The notes under the pieces are model-generated. The model saw only the letters and a list, made by a program, of their open reading frames with translations. It was not told the DNA's origin and searched no databases. A stretch of DNA of 64,000 nucleotides, from the NCBI GenBank assembly GCA_048262455.1, contig JBLXFD010000005.1, positions 62,001 through 126,000 on the forward strand, read 5' to 3'. How positions within the stretch are numbered: position 1 is the stretch's first letter; each line of letters opens with the position of its first letter. Below, piece by piece: positions 33,234 to 42,137 of the stretch. This DNA is from Psychromarinibacter sp048262455. Its GTDB lineage: Bacteria; Pseudomonadota; Alphaproteobacteria; Rhodobacterales; Rhodobacteraceae. The translations under genes were made by a program, and so were the position numbers.

Positions 33234-34329
33234 GTGGGTGCATGGCTTTCGCGTCGTTCAGCACCAGCAGCCAGACGAGGATCGGAATGGCGACGATACC
33301 GCCGATCGGACCCCAGAGCCAGATGCCGAAGACCACCGACAGGAACACCACCAGCGGGTTGATGTGCATCTGCCGCCCCACGGCCGCGGGGGTGACGAAC
33401 TGTCCCTCGATGAAGTTCAGCGTCACGTAGGCCAGCGCCGGCACCACCGACATCGGTCCGTCGAACTGCGCCACGCCCGCGTAAAGCAGGCCGAAGGCAA
33501 AGACTGCGGGGCCGAGGTAGAGGACGAAGTTGGCAAGGAAGGCCAGAAGCCCCCACATCGGCGCCCCGGGCACGCCCAGTTGGTTGGTCAGCAGGAACAC
33601 GCTTGCACCCAGACCCGCGTTGATCGTCGCGATCGTCAGGAAGTAGCGCGACACGCGCCGCTCTGCCTCCAGCAGCATCGCCCGCACCTGGTCCGGCCGC
33701 CGTCGCCATCGCACGTGCTTCGACAGCCAGTTGTAGATGTCCTCCCGCGTTGCGAGGAAGAAGAACAGCGTGCCCGCGAAGACCGCGATCTGCGCCAGCA
33801 GCGCCGGCGCCAGCCACAGCGCGTCGGCCACGGTGGGCACGGCGGCCGGTTCCTCTGCCGGTTTGTCCGCGGGCGGGGTATCGCCGCTGGGCGGTGCGGT
33901 GCCATCGGCCTGGCCTTCCTCGCCGCTCACCGCCTCTGCCATGCCCTTCGACATCTCGTCGATGCCGCGCATGGTGTTGCGAAGGTCCCCCAGCGTGGAC
34001 TCGACGTCCGCCACCACCTTCGGCGCCTGCTCCACCAACCGGCCCATCACCGGCTGGAACAGGAACAGCAGCCCGCCGATGGTGACAAGTGCCACCAGCA
34101 GGTTCAGCAGCGCGCCCAGCTGGTGCGGAACGCCCACGCGTTCCCATGACACCGCGATGGGCGACAGCACGACACCAGTGACAAGCGCCAGCACCAGCGG
34201 CGCGGTAACCTGTTCCGTGGCCTGCAGAATCAAGCCGCCGGCAAGGATGCCGACGGCTATGATCGAGCCAATGACGGGGCGGGGAAGAGAGGTACGTCGC
34301 GACTCGTCGTCAAACATGGCGTGGCGCAC
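33220..34329 (-). CDS. AI-2E family transporter (UPF0118 permease)
   Basis: A 369-aa membrane protein with about seven to eight helices: two at the N-terminus, a soluble middle (about 100-170) with an unusual Pro/Glu-rich run (APPSGDTPPADKPAEEP), then helices to the end. The C-terminal FIEGQFVTPAAVGRQMHINPLVVFLSVVFGIWLWG is the AI-2E/PerM family signature. Members export varied small molecules or act as Na+/H+ antiporters, and the substrate here is unknown. It overlaps the PLDc_N gene by 20 bp; a second start (MFDDES, 34317) would reduce this. Both share an EcfG-type promoter. Confidence 0.88.
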   Translation of the reverse strand: MRHAMFDDESRRTSLPRPVIGSIIAVGILAGGLILQATEQVTAPLVLALVTGVVLSPIAVSWERVGVPHQLGALLNLLVALVTIGGLLFLFQPVMGRLVEQAPKVVADVESTLGDLRNTMRGIDEMSKGMAEAVSGEEGQADGTAPPSGDTPPADKPAEEPAAVPTVADALWLAPALLAQIAVFAGTLFFFLATREDIYNWLSKHVRWRRRPDQVRAMLLEAERRVSRYFLTIATINAGLGASVFLLTNQLGVPGAPMWGLLAFLANFVLYLGPAVFAFGLLYAGVAQFDGPMSVVPALAYVTLNFIEGQFVTPAAVGRQMHINPLVVFLSVVFGIWLWGPIGGIVAIPILVWLLVLNDAKAMHPQEES

Positions 34330-34513
34330 TGCGCGGGCCGAATATCAGCCAAGCAATGAAGCCAACGAGCGGGAAGATAATGACGGCGAGAGACCAGATG
34401 ACCTTCTTCGTGGTCGAAGCCGCAGAGTTGAAGATCGAGATCAGGGCATAGATATCCAGGGCAAGCAGGATCAGCCCGCCGATGCCGCTGAGTTCGAACA
34501 TGCTGAGTTCCAT
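34310..34513 (-). CDS. Small PLDc_N-domain membrane protein
   Basis: A 67-aa protein with two hydrophobic helices (GIGGLILLALDIYALISIF; VIWSLAVIIFPLVGFIAWLIFG) ending in GPRSAPRHV, which matches the phospholipase D N-terminal membrane module (PLDc_N) occurring alone, with no HKD domain. The ATG at 34513 has GGAGG ten to eleven bases upstream; ATG at 34531 and 34501 are alternatives. First gene of a two-gene stress operon with the AI-2E permease. Confidence 0.8.
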   Translation of the reverse strand: MELSMFELSGIGGLILLALDIYALISIFNSAASTTKKVIWSLAVIIFPLVGFIAWLIFGPRSAPRHV

Positions 34514-34569
34514 CAAGGCGAAGCCCTCCATAGGTTCTGCCGCCGGCGGTTCCGGGGCACTCGACCACA

Positions 34570-34595
34570 AACGCGTCATCCGTCGTGGCAGTTCC
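34570..34595 (-). promoter_or_regulatory. EcfG-type promoter for PLDc_N-AI-2E operon
   Basis: On the minus strand, GGAAC at 34595-34591, 17 nt, CGTT at 34573-34570, 56 nt before the ATG at 34513. It lies in the divergent gap with the LysR gene. Confidence 0.8.
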
Positions 34596-34665
34596 CGTGC
34601 AGGTGGCGGCTTTTCGCAGGCGCCGCACCGATTGCCCCCGCCGGTTTCCCGGCGATAATGGCGTG

Positions 34666-35607
34666 ATGACACAGAACCGGATCCGGATGCGCCACCTGCG
34701 CTGCTTTCTCGCCGTGGCAGAGCTTGGCTCTGCCACCCGCGCGGCAGAGCGGCTGGGGACGGTGCAGCCCAGTGTGTCCCGTAGCCTGCGGGAGTTCGAG
34801 ACGGAGATGGGCTGCGCGCTGTTCGACCGCAGCGGTGGCGGGCTGGCGCTGAACGAGGCGGGACGGACGCTGTTCGGCTATATCAGCGGCGGGCTGGGGC
34901 AGGTGGACCGGGGGCTGGAAACCATGCGCGGGCAGATGGGCGAGCGGCGCGTGGTCGCCTTCGCCATGCCCAACGTGGTTCAGGTGGTGATGCCGGGCGC
35001 GGTGCGGCGGTTCAAGGCGCTCTACCCCGAGGTGGACGTGGAGCTGGAGACGGTGGCCTCCGGCACCCTGACCCAGCGACTGCGCAGCGGCGAAGTGGAC
35101 TTCGGCTTTGGCCGCGTCAACTCGGCCGACAAGATGGCCGGCCTGAACTTCGAGCATCTATATACCGAGCCGCTGGTCTTCTTCGTCCGTGCCGGGCACG
35201 CGCTGCAGGGCCGGCGGGGCCTGACGCTGAACGATATCAACGACCACCCGGTCATAATCCCCTCCACCAACACCATCATCCGGGCCGAGATCGACCGCTA
35301 CGTCATCAGCGAGGGGCTCAGCCGGTTCCGCAACGTGATAGAGACGGTGTCCTTCGAGTTCGTGCGCAATTACCTGATCTCCACCGACTCGGTCGCCTGC
35401 CTGCCGCTGGGGGGGCTGCGGGGCGAGGTGGCGCAGAAACAGGTGGCGGTGCTGGACATCGACGCGCCGCAGTTGCTGGGCGCCGTGGGCATCTCCTCCG
35501 TCGCGGGGGAAAAGCTGTCTGCCCCCGCGCAACTGCTGATGCAGACGATCCGAGAGGAAGTGGCGGACCTTGGGTTGGCGCAGCGGCCCATAACGGTTTC
35601 GCTATAG
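34666..35607 (+). CDS. LysR family regulator (GbpR/PcaQ-like)
   Basis: A 313-aa LTTR. The N-terminal HTH (about residues 6-65) is MRHLRCFLAVAELGSATRAAERL followed by VQPSVSRSLREFE. The effector domain starts near 95 (RRVVAFAMPNVVQVVMPGAVRRFK), and DFGFGRVNSADKMAGL is the pattern seen in the GbpR/PcaQ branch. It lies 108 bp upstream of the sulfatase, in the same direction, and probably controls that sulfatase-TRAP cassette in response to its substrate. Confidence 0.9.
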   Translation: MTQNRIRMRHLRCFLAVAELGSATRAAERLGTVQPSVSRSLREFETEMGCALFDRSGGGLALNEAGRTLFGYISGGLGQVDRGLETMRGQMGERRVVAFAMPNVVQVVMPGAVRRFKALYPEVDVELETVASGTLTQRLRSGEVDFGFGRVNSADKMAGLNFEHLYTEPLVFFVRAGHALQGRRGLTLNDINDHPVIIPSTNTIIRAEIDRYVISEGLSRFRNVIETVSFEFVRNYLISTDSVACLPLGGLRGEVAQKQVAVLDIDAPQLLGAVGISSVAGEKLSAPAQLLMQTIREEVADLGLAQRPITVSL

Positions 35608-35715
35608 GGTAAAGGGAATCATTATTTCCCTCGCAGTCCTGGCCCCGCTAACGTCAGAAGGAATCTTGGGGAGGAGGACGCGGGCGGTGCGCAAGCCGCC
35701 GTGCGTGACATGTAC

Positions 35716-37446
35716 ATGGGCAAGCCGAAGAATATCCTGTTCATTATGTTCGACCAGCTGCGGTGGGATTACCTCAGCTGCTACGGCCATGAGCATCTGC
35801 AGACGCCGAACCTCGACCGGCTGGCCGGCATGGGGGTGCGGTTCACCCGCGCCTACATCCAGTCGCCGATCTGCGGCTCGTCGCGCATGTCCACCTATAC
35901 CGGGCGCTACGTGCACAGCCACGGCGCCAGCTGGAACTTCATTCCCCTGAAGGTCGGCGAGATGACCATGGGCGATCACCTGCGCAAGCAGGGGATGGAT
36001 TGCTGGCTGGTGGGCAAGACCCACATGGCCGCCGACGAGGAGGGGATGGAGCGTCTCGGCCTCGATCCCGACAGCCAGATCGGCGCGCGGGTGGCGGAAT
36101 GCGGCTTCGACGTGTGGGAACGCGACGACGGGATGCTGACCGAGGGGCCGGACGGCACCTACGATCCCGGCGGGGCGAAGAACTTCAACAAGTACCTGCG
36201 CGCCCGCGGCTACGAAAGCCAGAACCCCTGGCACGACTTCGCCAACTCCGGCATCGACGAGGACGGCAACGTTCTGTCCGGCTGGTTCCTGAAGAACTCC
36301 ACCGAGCCCGCGAACATCCTCGAGCGGGACAGTGAGACCCCCTACATGACCCGCCGGGGGATGGAGTTCATGGAGCAGCACGAGGGCCCCTGGTGCTGCC
36401 ACCTGTCCTACATAAAGCCGCACTGGCCCTACGTGGTCCCCGCGCCCTACCACGACATGTTCGGGCCCGAGCACGTGCCGCCGCCGATCCGCACCCAGGA
36501 GGAATACGACAACGCCCACCCGGTGCTGAAGGGCATGATGGAAAGCCCCATCGGCCGCAGTTTTTCCGACAACAAGGTGCGCGAGGCGGTGATTCCCGCC
36601 TACATGGGGCTGATCAAGCAGTGCGACGACCAGATGGGCGTGCTGTTCAAGTGGCTCGAGGACACCGGGCGGATGGAGGAAACCTTCATCGTCGTCACCT
36701 CGGACCACGGCGATTTCCTTGGCGATCACTGGATGGGCGAGAAGCAGTTCTTCCAGGACACCTCGACCCGCGTGCCGCTGATCGTCTACGACCCCTCGCC
36801 CGAGGCCGACGCCACCCGCGGCACCGTCTCGGACGCGCTGGTGGAATGCATCGACTTCGCCCCGACCTTCGTCGAGGTGGCGGGGGGCGAGGTGCCGGGG
36901 CACATCCTCGAGGGCCATTCGCTGCTGCCGATCCTGCACGGCGAGGCGACCGAGATGCCGCGCGACTACGTGATCTGCGAGTACGACTATTCCGCCTCGC
37001 CGCTGGCAGACAAGCTGGGGGTGGGCGTGCGCGAGGCGGTCATGTTCATGGTCGCGGACAAGGAGTGGAAGCTGGTGCACTGCGAGGGCGGCTTCCGCCC
37101 GATCCTGTTCGACCTGGTGAACGACCCGCTGGAGCTGACCGATCTTGGCGACCGCGAGGAATATTCCGAGGTGATCGCGCGAATGTATGACAAGCTGTTC
37201 GCCTGGACCCGTCGGCCGTCGCAACGCACCACCCGTAGCGAGGCGCAGCTGATGGAGATGCGCACCAAGACCCGGCGCCGGGGCGTGATCATCGGCGTCT
37301 ACGACGAGAACGACACGCCGCTGGAGCTGACCGTGAACTATCGCGGACGCAAGGCGCCGAACATGAAATCCGGCCCTGCCGGATCCGACAACGACCTGCC
37401 GGGGAGGGCGGGGCAAACCGATCAAAGGGAGGAAACCACCACATGA
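35716..37446 (+). CDS. Cytoplasmic sulfatase / phosphonate monoester hydrolase family enzyme
   Basis: A 576-aa alkaline-phosphatase-superfamily hydrolase. Metal ligands: Asp13 near the start (FIMFDQLRWDY) and the TSDHGDFLGDH motif. The catalytic site is Cys53 in ICGSSRMSTYTGR, a C-x-S-S-R variant of the sulfatase C-x-P/A-S-R signature; Cys53 would be matured to formylglycine. There is no signal peptide, so it acts on an imported ester, as choline sulfatase does. Start choice is uncertain: GTG 35701, ATG 35710 and ATG 35716 are in frame and none has a good ribosome site. The stop overlaps the TAXI gene (ATGA). Confidence 0.85.
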   Translation: MGKPKNILFIMFDQLRWDYLSCYGHEHLQTPNLDRLAGMGVRFTRAYIQSPICGSSRMSTYTGRYVHSHGASWNFIPLKVGEMTMGDHLRKQGMDCWLVGKTHMAADEEGMERLGLDPDSQIGARVAECGFDVWERDDGMLTEGPDGTYDPGGAKNFNKYLRARGYESQNPWHDFANSGIDEDGNVLSGWFLKNSTEPANILERDSETPYMTRRGMEFMEQHEGPWCCHLSYIKPHWPYVVPAPYHDMFGPEHVPPPIRTQEEYDNAHPVLKGMMESPIGRSFSDNKVREAVIPAYMGLIKQCDDQMGVLFKWLEDTGRMEETFIVVTSDHGDFLGDHWMGEKQFFQDTSTRVPLIVYDPSPEADATRGTVSDALVECIDFAPTFVEVAGGEVPGHILEGHSLLPILHGEATEMPRDYVICEYDYSASPLADKLGVGVREAVMFMVADKEWKLVHCEGGFRPILFDLVNDPLELTDLGDREEYSEVIARMYDKLFAWTRRPSQRTTRSEAQLMEMRTKTRRRGVIIGVYDENDTPLELTVNYRGRKAPNMKSGPAGSDNDLPGRAGQTDQREETTT

Positions 37447-38507
37447 CCATTCAACTGATGCGCAGCGCCACGGCCGCCTGCATGGCGCTCGCCCTCGGGG
37501 CAACCGGAGCCGCGGCGCAGGCCAACCTGACCGCCGAGACCGCCAGCCCGGGCAACTCGCCCCACGTCTCGATCCTGCACCTGGCAGAGGTCGCCTCTGC
37601 CGCCGGTGTCGCCAACCTGCAGGTGCAGGAAGGCCAGACGCTGACCAACTCCGTCGTCAACGTTGCCGAGGGCAAGTCCGACATCTCCGCGATGCCGCTG
37701 ATCCTCGGCTTCCTGCTGAACGTCGGCCGCGGGCCGTTCTCTTCCATCGGCGGAGAGCGCGGGGCCGAACTGGCCGGCAACCTGCGCGCGCTCTACCCCT
37801 ACAACGCCGGAGCCTACGGGCTTGCCGCGCTGGAAAGCGAGGGGATCGACGAGTGGGCCGACCTGAAGGGCAAGAACATCTGGAACGGCCCGCCCCGCGG
37901 CGCCGCGCTGGTCAACGCCCGCCAGGCGATCGAACTGGCCGCCGGGCTGAAGGACGGCGAGGACTACACCGGCAACCAGACCAACTGGGGCCAGCTGAAC
38001 ACCCTGCTTGCGGACGGGTCGATGGATGCCTTCGTGCTGCCCGTCACCTTCCCCTCGGACCGGGTGACGACGATGCTGGCCGCCGGCAACGTGGTCCTGG
38101 TCTCGACCCCCAAGGACGTCTACGAAAGCGAGGCCTACCAGAACATCTTCAACGCGCCCGGCAACGTGCCGATCGAGGTGAAGTGGGAAGACATGGGCTA
38201 CGGTGACGGCAGCGGCGTGCGGCTGATCTCCGAGGATGGCATCTTCCGCGGCATCGGCACCGCCTTCGCCGACGTGGTGCACAAGGACATGGACTTCGAC
38301 ACCGCGAAGGCTCTGACCGTCGCCTACATCGAAAGCATCGACGCGCTGAAGAAGAAGACACCCTACGCCGGCAACATCAACGTCGGCGTGCTGGACCCCC
38401 GGCTGTCGGGCTTTTGCGGCGTCAACCCGCTGAAGTACCACGCCGGCGCCGTCGCCGCCTGGGAAGAGGCGGGCGTCGAGGTGCCCGACTGCGCCAAGCC
38501 GGAGTGA
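37443..38507 (+). CDS. TAXI-family TRAP transporter solute-binding protein
   Basis: A 354-aa periplasmic binding protein with a signal peptide cleaved near AAAQ-ANL. TAXI-type features: NVAEGKSDISAMPLI, ALYPYNAGAYGLAAL, DLKGKNIWNGPPRGAAL and the substrate-loop LLADGSMDAFVLPVTFPSDR. It captures the solute for the fused TRAP permease encoded 77 bp downstream. Coupled translation with the sulfatase (ATGA overlap) suggests that this solute is the sulfatase substrate or its precursor. Confidence 0.92.
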   Translation: MTIQLMRSATAACMALALGATGAAAQANLTAETASPGNSPHVSILHLAEVASAAGVANLQVQEGQTLTNSVVNVAEGKSDISAMPLILGFLLNVGRGPFSSIGGERGAELAGNLRALYPYNAGAYGLAALESEGIDEWADLKGKNIWNGPPRGAALVNARQAIELAAGLKDGEDYTGNQTNWGQLNTLLADGSMDAFVLPVTFPSDRVTTMLAAGNVVLVSTPKDVYESEAYQNIFNAPGNVPIEVKWEDMGYGDGSGVRLISEDGIFRGIGTAFADVVHKDMDFDTAKALTVAYIESIDALKKKTPYAGNINVGVLDPRLSGFCGVNPLKYHAGAVAAWEEAGVEVPDCAKPE

Positions 38508-38584
38508 CCGGACCCGGCCGGGCGCCCGCCGCCCGGCCACCTTCCGCCTGACCGCAGCCGCCACAGCCACCGGGAAGACATGCC

Positions 38585-40921
38585 ATGACCGATGCCGTCA
38601 CCGAGCAGCGCGACCGTTATCACGCCATGGCCCGGGTGCTGGGCCTTGTGCTGGTGATCATCGGGCTGATGAACACCATGCCGGCGATTCCGGGGCTGGA
38701 CGAGCTGGCGAAATCGGTCTTCGGCGACGGCGTGGTGATCCGGCGGTTCAGTTACGAGTACATGTTCCCGCTGGTCTTCGTGCTGATGATGTCGATCGTC
38801 GCGCTGGACAACTCCTTCGCCCGCGACTTCCGTCACGCCGGGCCCGCCAAGCGCGGCTTCGGCCTGTTCATGGACGCGGCGCTGGTGATCATGGCGGTCG
38901 CGGTGGCGCTGGGCTACCTGGTGGAGATCGACAGCGTCTGCCTGATTGACCGGGTCACCGGAGAGCGCGCGGCGCTGATCGAGAAGGCGCTGGCGGACGA
39001 GCGCGCCTTTGCCCAGATGATGGGCCTGCCGATCCCCACCTCGGTGGACGACCCCAGCTGCATCAACAACCTCGGCCTCTGGATCTTCCCGCTGATCGCC
39101 GTCGCCGTGGCGGTCTTCCTTGGCTACAACATGCGCGTCTGGGGCGTGTCGCTGGTGATGGTCGCCATCGTCATCGCCGCCTACACCCTTGCCACGGTGC
39201 TGGTCTGGTACTTCTTCGGCGCCGAGGACATGAACAAGTACGCGGTGACCAAGCTGGGCGGCGAGCCGCGGCAGCTGATCGACGGGCGTCCCAACGTCGA
39301 GGATATCCTGGTCAACAACGCGCAGGGCCTGCTGGGCCGCTTCATGGCGATCCTGATGAACACCGTCTTTCCCTACATCGTGCTGGGGGCGCTGTTCGGG
39401 GTGTCGGCGGGCGGGCGCTCGCTGATCAAGGTGGCCTTCCTCTGGACCCGCCGCCTGCGGGGCGGCCCGGCCCATGCCGCCGTCGTCAGCTCGGCGATGT
39501 TCGGCACAATCTCCGGCGGGCCGGTTGTGAACGTGCTGTCGACAGGCGTGCTGACGATCCCGATGATGCTGCGGCGCGGGTTCTCGCGGACCTTCGCCGG
39601 CGGCGTCGAGGCCAGCGCCTCTTCCGGCGGGCAGATCATGCCGCCGGTGATGGGGGTCGCGGCCTTCGTGCTCTCGGCGATGACGGTGGTGCCCTACCGC
39701 CAGGTGATCATCGCCGCGACGCTGCCCGCCATCGCCTACTTCGGCTGCCTGTTCCTTGCCGTGGCCTTTCAGGCCCGCAAGCAGGGGATCGAGCCGGTCG
39801 GCGACGTCACCGACGAGATGCGCCTGACCCGGGACGACAAGCTGCACCTCGTGATGATCCTCGCGCCGATCCTGCTGATCCTCGCGCTGCTGCTGACCCC
39901 GAAAGAGGCCGTGGGCTGCGGACCGCTGGCCGGGATCTGGGGGGTCACGCAGATCATCAACGAGAACGGCTGCCGCGCCGAGAACCTGCCGTGGCTTCTG
40001 CAGATCGTGCAGAACTCTGCCGGCGATGCCGGGTCCGCGGGCTGGTGGTCCGTGGCGCTGCTGGTGGTGCTGTTCTTCCTCGACCGCGAGATCCGGCAGA
40101 AGCCCGGCCTGATCATCGCGGCGCTGGCCGATGCCGGCAAGCTGGTCAGCCGGCTCTACCTGATGTTCCTCGCGGTCTCGGTGATCGACTTCTGCCTGAA
40201 CCTCACCGGCCTGTCGAACTACATCGCGGTGGACATCATCAGCTGGCTGCGCGCCTCTGGCGGCGCTGTGGGCGAGGGCGGGGCGTTCCTGTTCCTGGCG
40301 CTCTTCGCCACCATGTGCATGGCCATCGTGCTGGGCATGGGGATGCCGACGGTGCCGGCCTACATCAACGTGGCGCTGCTGATGGGCCCGATGCTGGTGG
40401 GCCTCGGCATCGCCACCTTCACCGCGCACATGTTCATCTTCTACTTCGCGGTGGCCTCGGCGATCACGCCGCCGGTGGCGGTGGCGGCCTTCGCGGCGGC
40501 CTCGATCACCAAGGCCGACCCCATGCGCACCGGCTTTGCCGCGGTGAAGGCGGGGATCGTGATCTTCGTGATCCCCTACGTCTTCGCCTTCTACCCCGAG
40601 CTGTTGCTGGTCGAACCGGCGCAGCTGAACCCGCTGTCCGGCGACCGCTACCTGCCCGGCCTCGACGGCACGGTACACCTCGGGGCGCTGGCGCTGGTGG
40701 CGCTGCGGGTGGCGCTGGCGCTGTACCTGCTGGCCTCGGTGCTGGCGCGCTGGGACGCCCGGCGCGTGGGCGGGGCAGAGGCGCTGCTGCGGCTGGTGCT
40801 GGCGGCGCTGGTGATGGCCAAGCTGCCGCTGATCTGGGGCATCGCCGCGGTGCTGGCGGCGGGGCTGCTGGTCTGGCACCGCCGCGGCACCGGCCGCCCG
40901 CTGCCCGCGGAAGCCTCCTGA
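38585..40921 (+). CDS. Fused TRAP transporter permease (DctQM type)
   Basis: A 778-aa membrane protein with roughly 18 or more helices. The N-terminal part (about 1-220) corresponds to the small DctQ-like subunit and the rest to the large DctM subunit, as usual for TAXI systems. Characteristic stretches are MFGTISGGPVVNVLSTGVLTIPMM, EASASSGGQIMPPVMGVAAFVL and LGMGMPTVPAYINVALLMGP. It imports using an ion gradient. It is third in the sulfatase-TAXI-permease operon. Confidence 0.93.
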   Translation: MTDAVTEQRDRYHAMARVLGLVLVIIGLMNTMPAIPGLDELAKSVFGDGVVIRRFSYEYMFPLVFVLMMSIVALDNSFARDFRHAGPAKRGFGLFMDAALVIMAVAVALGYLVEIDSVCLIDRVTGERAALIEKALADERAFAQMMGLPIPTSVDDPSCINNLGLWIFPLIAVAVAVFLGYNMRVWGVSLVMVAIVIAAYTLATVLVWYFFGAEDMNKYAVTKLGGEPRQLIDGRPNVEDILVNNAQGLLGRFMAILMNTVFPYIVLGALFGVSAGGRSLIKVAFLWTRRLRGGPAHAAVVSSAMFGTISGGPVVNVLSTGVLTIPMMLRRGFSRTFAGGVEASASSGGQIMPPVMGVAAFVLSAMTVVPYRQVIIAATLPAIAYFGCLFLAVAFQARKQGIEPVGDVTDEMRLTRDDKLHLVMILAPILLILALLLTPKEAVGCGPLAGIWGVTQIINENGCRAENLPWLLQIVQNSAGDAGSAGWWSVALLVVLFFLDREIRQKPGLIIAALADAGKLVSRLYLMFLAVSVIDFCLNLTGLSNYIAVDIISWLRASGGAVGEGGAFLFLALFATMCMAIVLGMGMPTVPAYINVALLMGPMLVGLGIATFTAHMFIFYFAVASAITPPVAVAAFAAASITKADPMRTGFAAVKAGIVIFVIPYVFAFYPELLLVEPAQLNPLSGDRYLPGLDGTVHLGALALVALRVALALYLLASVLARWDARRVGGAEALLRLVLAALVMAKLPLIWGIAAVLAAGLLVWHRRGTGRPLPAEAS

Positions 40922-41047
40922 TCCACCGCTCGCCCCGGCACCGAAATGGTCACGGGGCGGGCGCATTCCTTCCCCATTTGCCCTCTATCGCTTGAACCCG
41001 GAGGTCCCGCATCGCGGGGCCGCGAGGCAGACACAGGCGAAAAGATC

Positions 41048-41206
41048 ATGGCACCGCACGACCAGATGTATCCCTACCCGATGGAGCGCGGCATCCGCCC
41101 GCCGATGAAGGCGCTGCGCGAGTACCGCGCGCCCCGTCACGGCCACCCCGCGCGCGGCCCGCTGCTGGCCCGGCTGCTGCGGCTGCTTGCCGCGCGCCGC
41201 GCCTGA
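41048..41206 (+). CDS. Hypothetical 52-aa basic protein
   Basis: It starts MAPHDQMYPYPMERGIRPP and ends in an Arg/Leu-rich, possibly amphipathic tail (LLARLLRLLAARRA). The ATG at 41048 is preceded by GGCGAAAAGATC, a weak ribosome site. It lies between the TRAP permease and the kinase-like gene on the same strand with a 21-bp gap to the latter. I do not recognise it. It could be a spurious frame, but spacing and direction favour a real gene. Confidence 0.45.
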   Translation: MAPHDQMYPYPMERGIRPPMKALREYRAPRHGHPARGPLLARLLRLLAARRA

Positions 41207-41227
41207 ACCAATAGCAGGAGAGCCAAG

Positions 41228-42004
41228 ATGCCCGTCATCCAGGAACTTTCAGACCAGATCACCCGCGCCACCGGCGTGCCCGAGCTGCAGGTGGAGCCGA
41301 TGGCCCGCTCTGCCTCGAACCTGACCATGCTGATGCGTGGCGGCGGGCAGGTGTTCTTCGCGAAGATCTACACCGACGCCGGCGACGATGCCGCGGAAGG
41401 CGCGCTGGACGCCAACGAGCGCTACGACCGCGAGAAGGCGATCCTGACCCGCGACTGGCGGGTGCGGATGCCCTCCATTCTCTTCGCCGCCGACAACGAG
41501 CGGGTGATCGTCACCCGCGAGGTGGCCGGCGACGGGTTCAAGCACTTCCTCGACGAGGGCCGCTCGCTGGAGGCGCTGGGCCTGATGGCGCGCTGGGTCG
41601 CCGGTTTCCACGCCTCGGCAGAGCCGCAGCCGCGGGACGAGACCCTGTGGGACCACTTCAGCCGCTACGCCGAACTGCGGGACAACCCGCGCATGGCGGC
41701 GGCCCGCGAGGTGCTGGAATCGGTGAAGGTCACGCACCACGTCCTGACCAAGGGCGACTGCACCGCGGCGAACTTCAAGTTCGACGGCAACGGCGCGATC
41801 GGTCTTGATTTCGAAGGCGCTGCCTACCGGGTCAAGGAGTATGACCTGCTAAGCATGATTCGCGGCATGTCGGGCCTGACCGGCGAGACCGTCGAGGACA
41901 TGGTGGACACCGTGGTTCAACAATACGCGTCGGTGCGACCGATTGCGGATCAGGACGGCACCAAAGCCGCGCTGCGGGCGCTGGTGCAGATCACCGACTA
42001 CTGA
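41228..42004 (+). CDS. Aminoglycoside/choline-kinase-like phosphotransferase
   Basis: A 258-aa protein of the APH / choline kinase fold. The catalytic loop is HHVLTKGDCTAANFKFDGNGAIGLDFEGA: the family's HGDxxxxN is reduced to KGDCTAAN, with Asp and Asn kept and the DFE metal site intact (LDFEGA). The N-terminal ATP lobe has VFFAKIYTD with the Lys. GGAG precedes the ATG. Being downstream of a TRAP-sulfatase cassette, it may phosphorylate the released alcohol, but this is inference. Confidence 0.78.
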   Translation: MPVIQELSDQITRATGVPELQVEPMARSASNLTMLMRGGGQVFFAKIYTDAGDDAAEGALDANERYDREKAILTRDWRVRMPSILFAADNERVIVTREVAGDGFKHFLDEGRSLEALGLMARWVAGFHASAEPQPRDETLWDHFSRYAELRDNPRMAAAREVLESVKVTHHVLTKGDCTAANFKFDGNGAIGLDFEGAAYRVKEYDLLSMIRGMSGLTGETVEDMVDTVVQQYASVRPIADQDGTKAALRALVQITDY

Positions 42005-42079
42005 ACGGGCATTTGACCTAAATGGTTGTGGTAAATGGTTAATTCCGGGTCCGGGCCTGAAATCGGGCGAAATCTTGGC

Positions 42080-42108
42080 TTTGTTGAGGCAGGGCCCGGA
42101 CCTATAAA
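42080..42108 (+). promoter_or_regulatory. Possible sigma-70 promoter of Hint-domain gene
   Basis: TTTGTT (42080-42085), a 17-nt spacer and TATAAA (42103-42108), 29 nt before the ATG at 42138. Plausible by spacing only. Confidence 0.35.
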
Positions 42109-42137
42109 GATCTCCATACCGCATTGGGGATCGCATC

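Noticed and set aside
38363..40966. An 867-codon frame antisense to the TRAP permease
   Set aside because: His/Gln/Arg-rich shadow of a hydrophobic gene; no start site or domain.
40946..41206. A longer 86-codon version of the small gene before the kinase-like gene
   Set aside because: The part before 41048 starts 25 bp after the permease stop, lacks a ribosome site and reads like intergenic sequence; the inner ATG is preferred.
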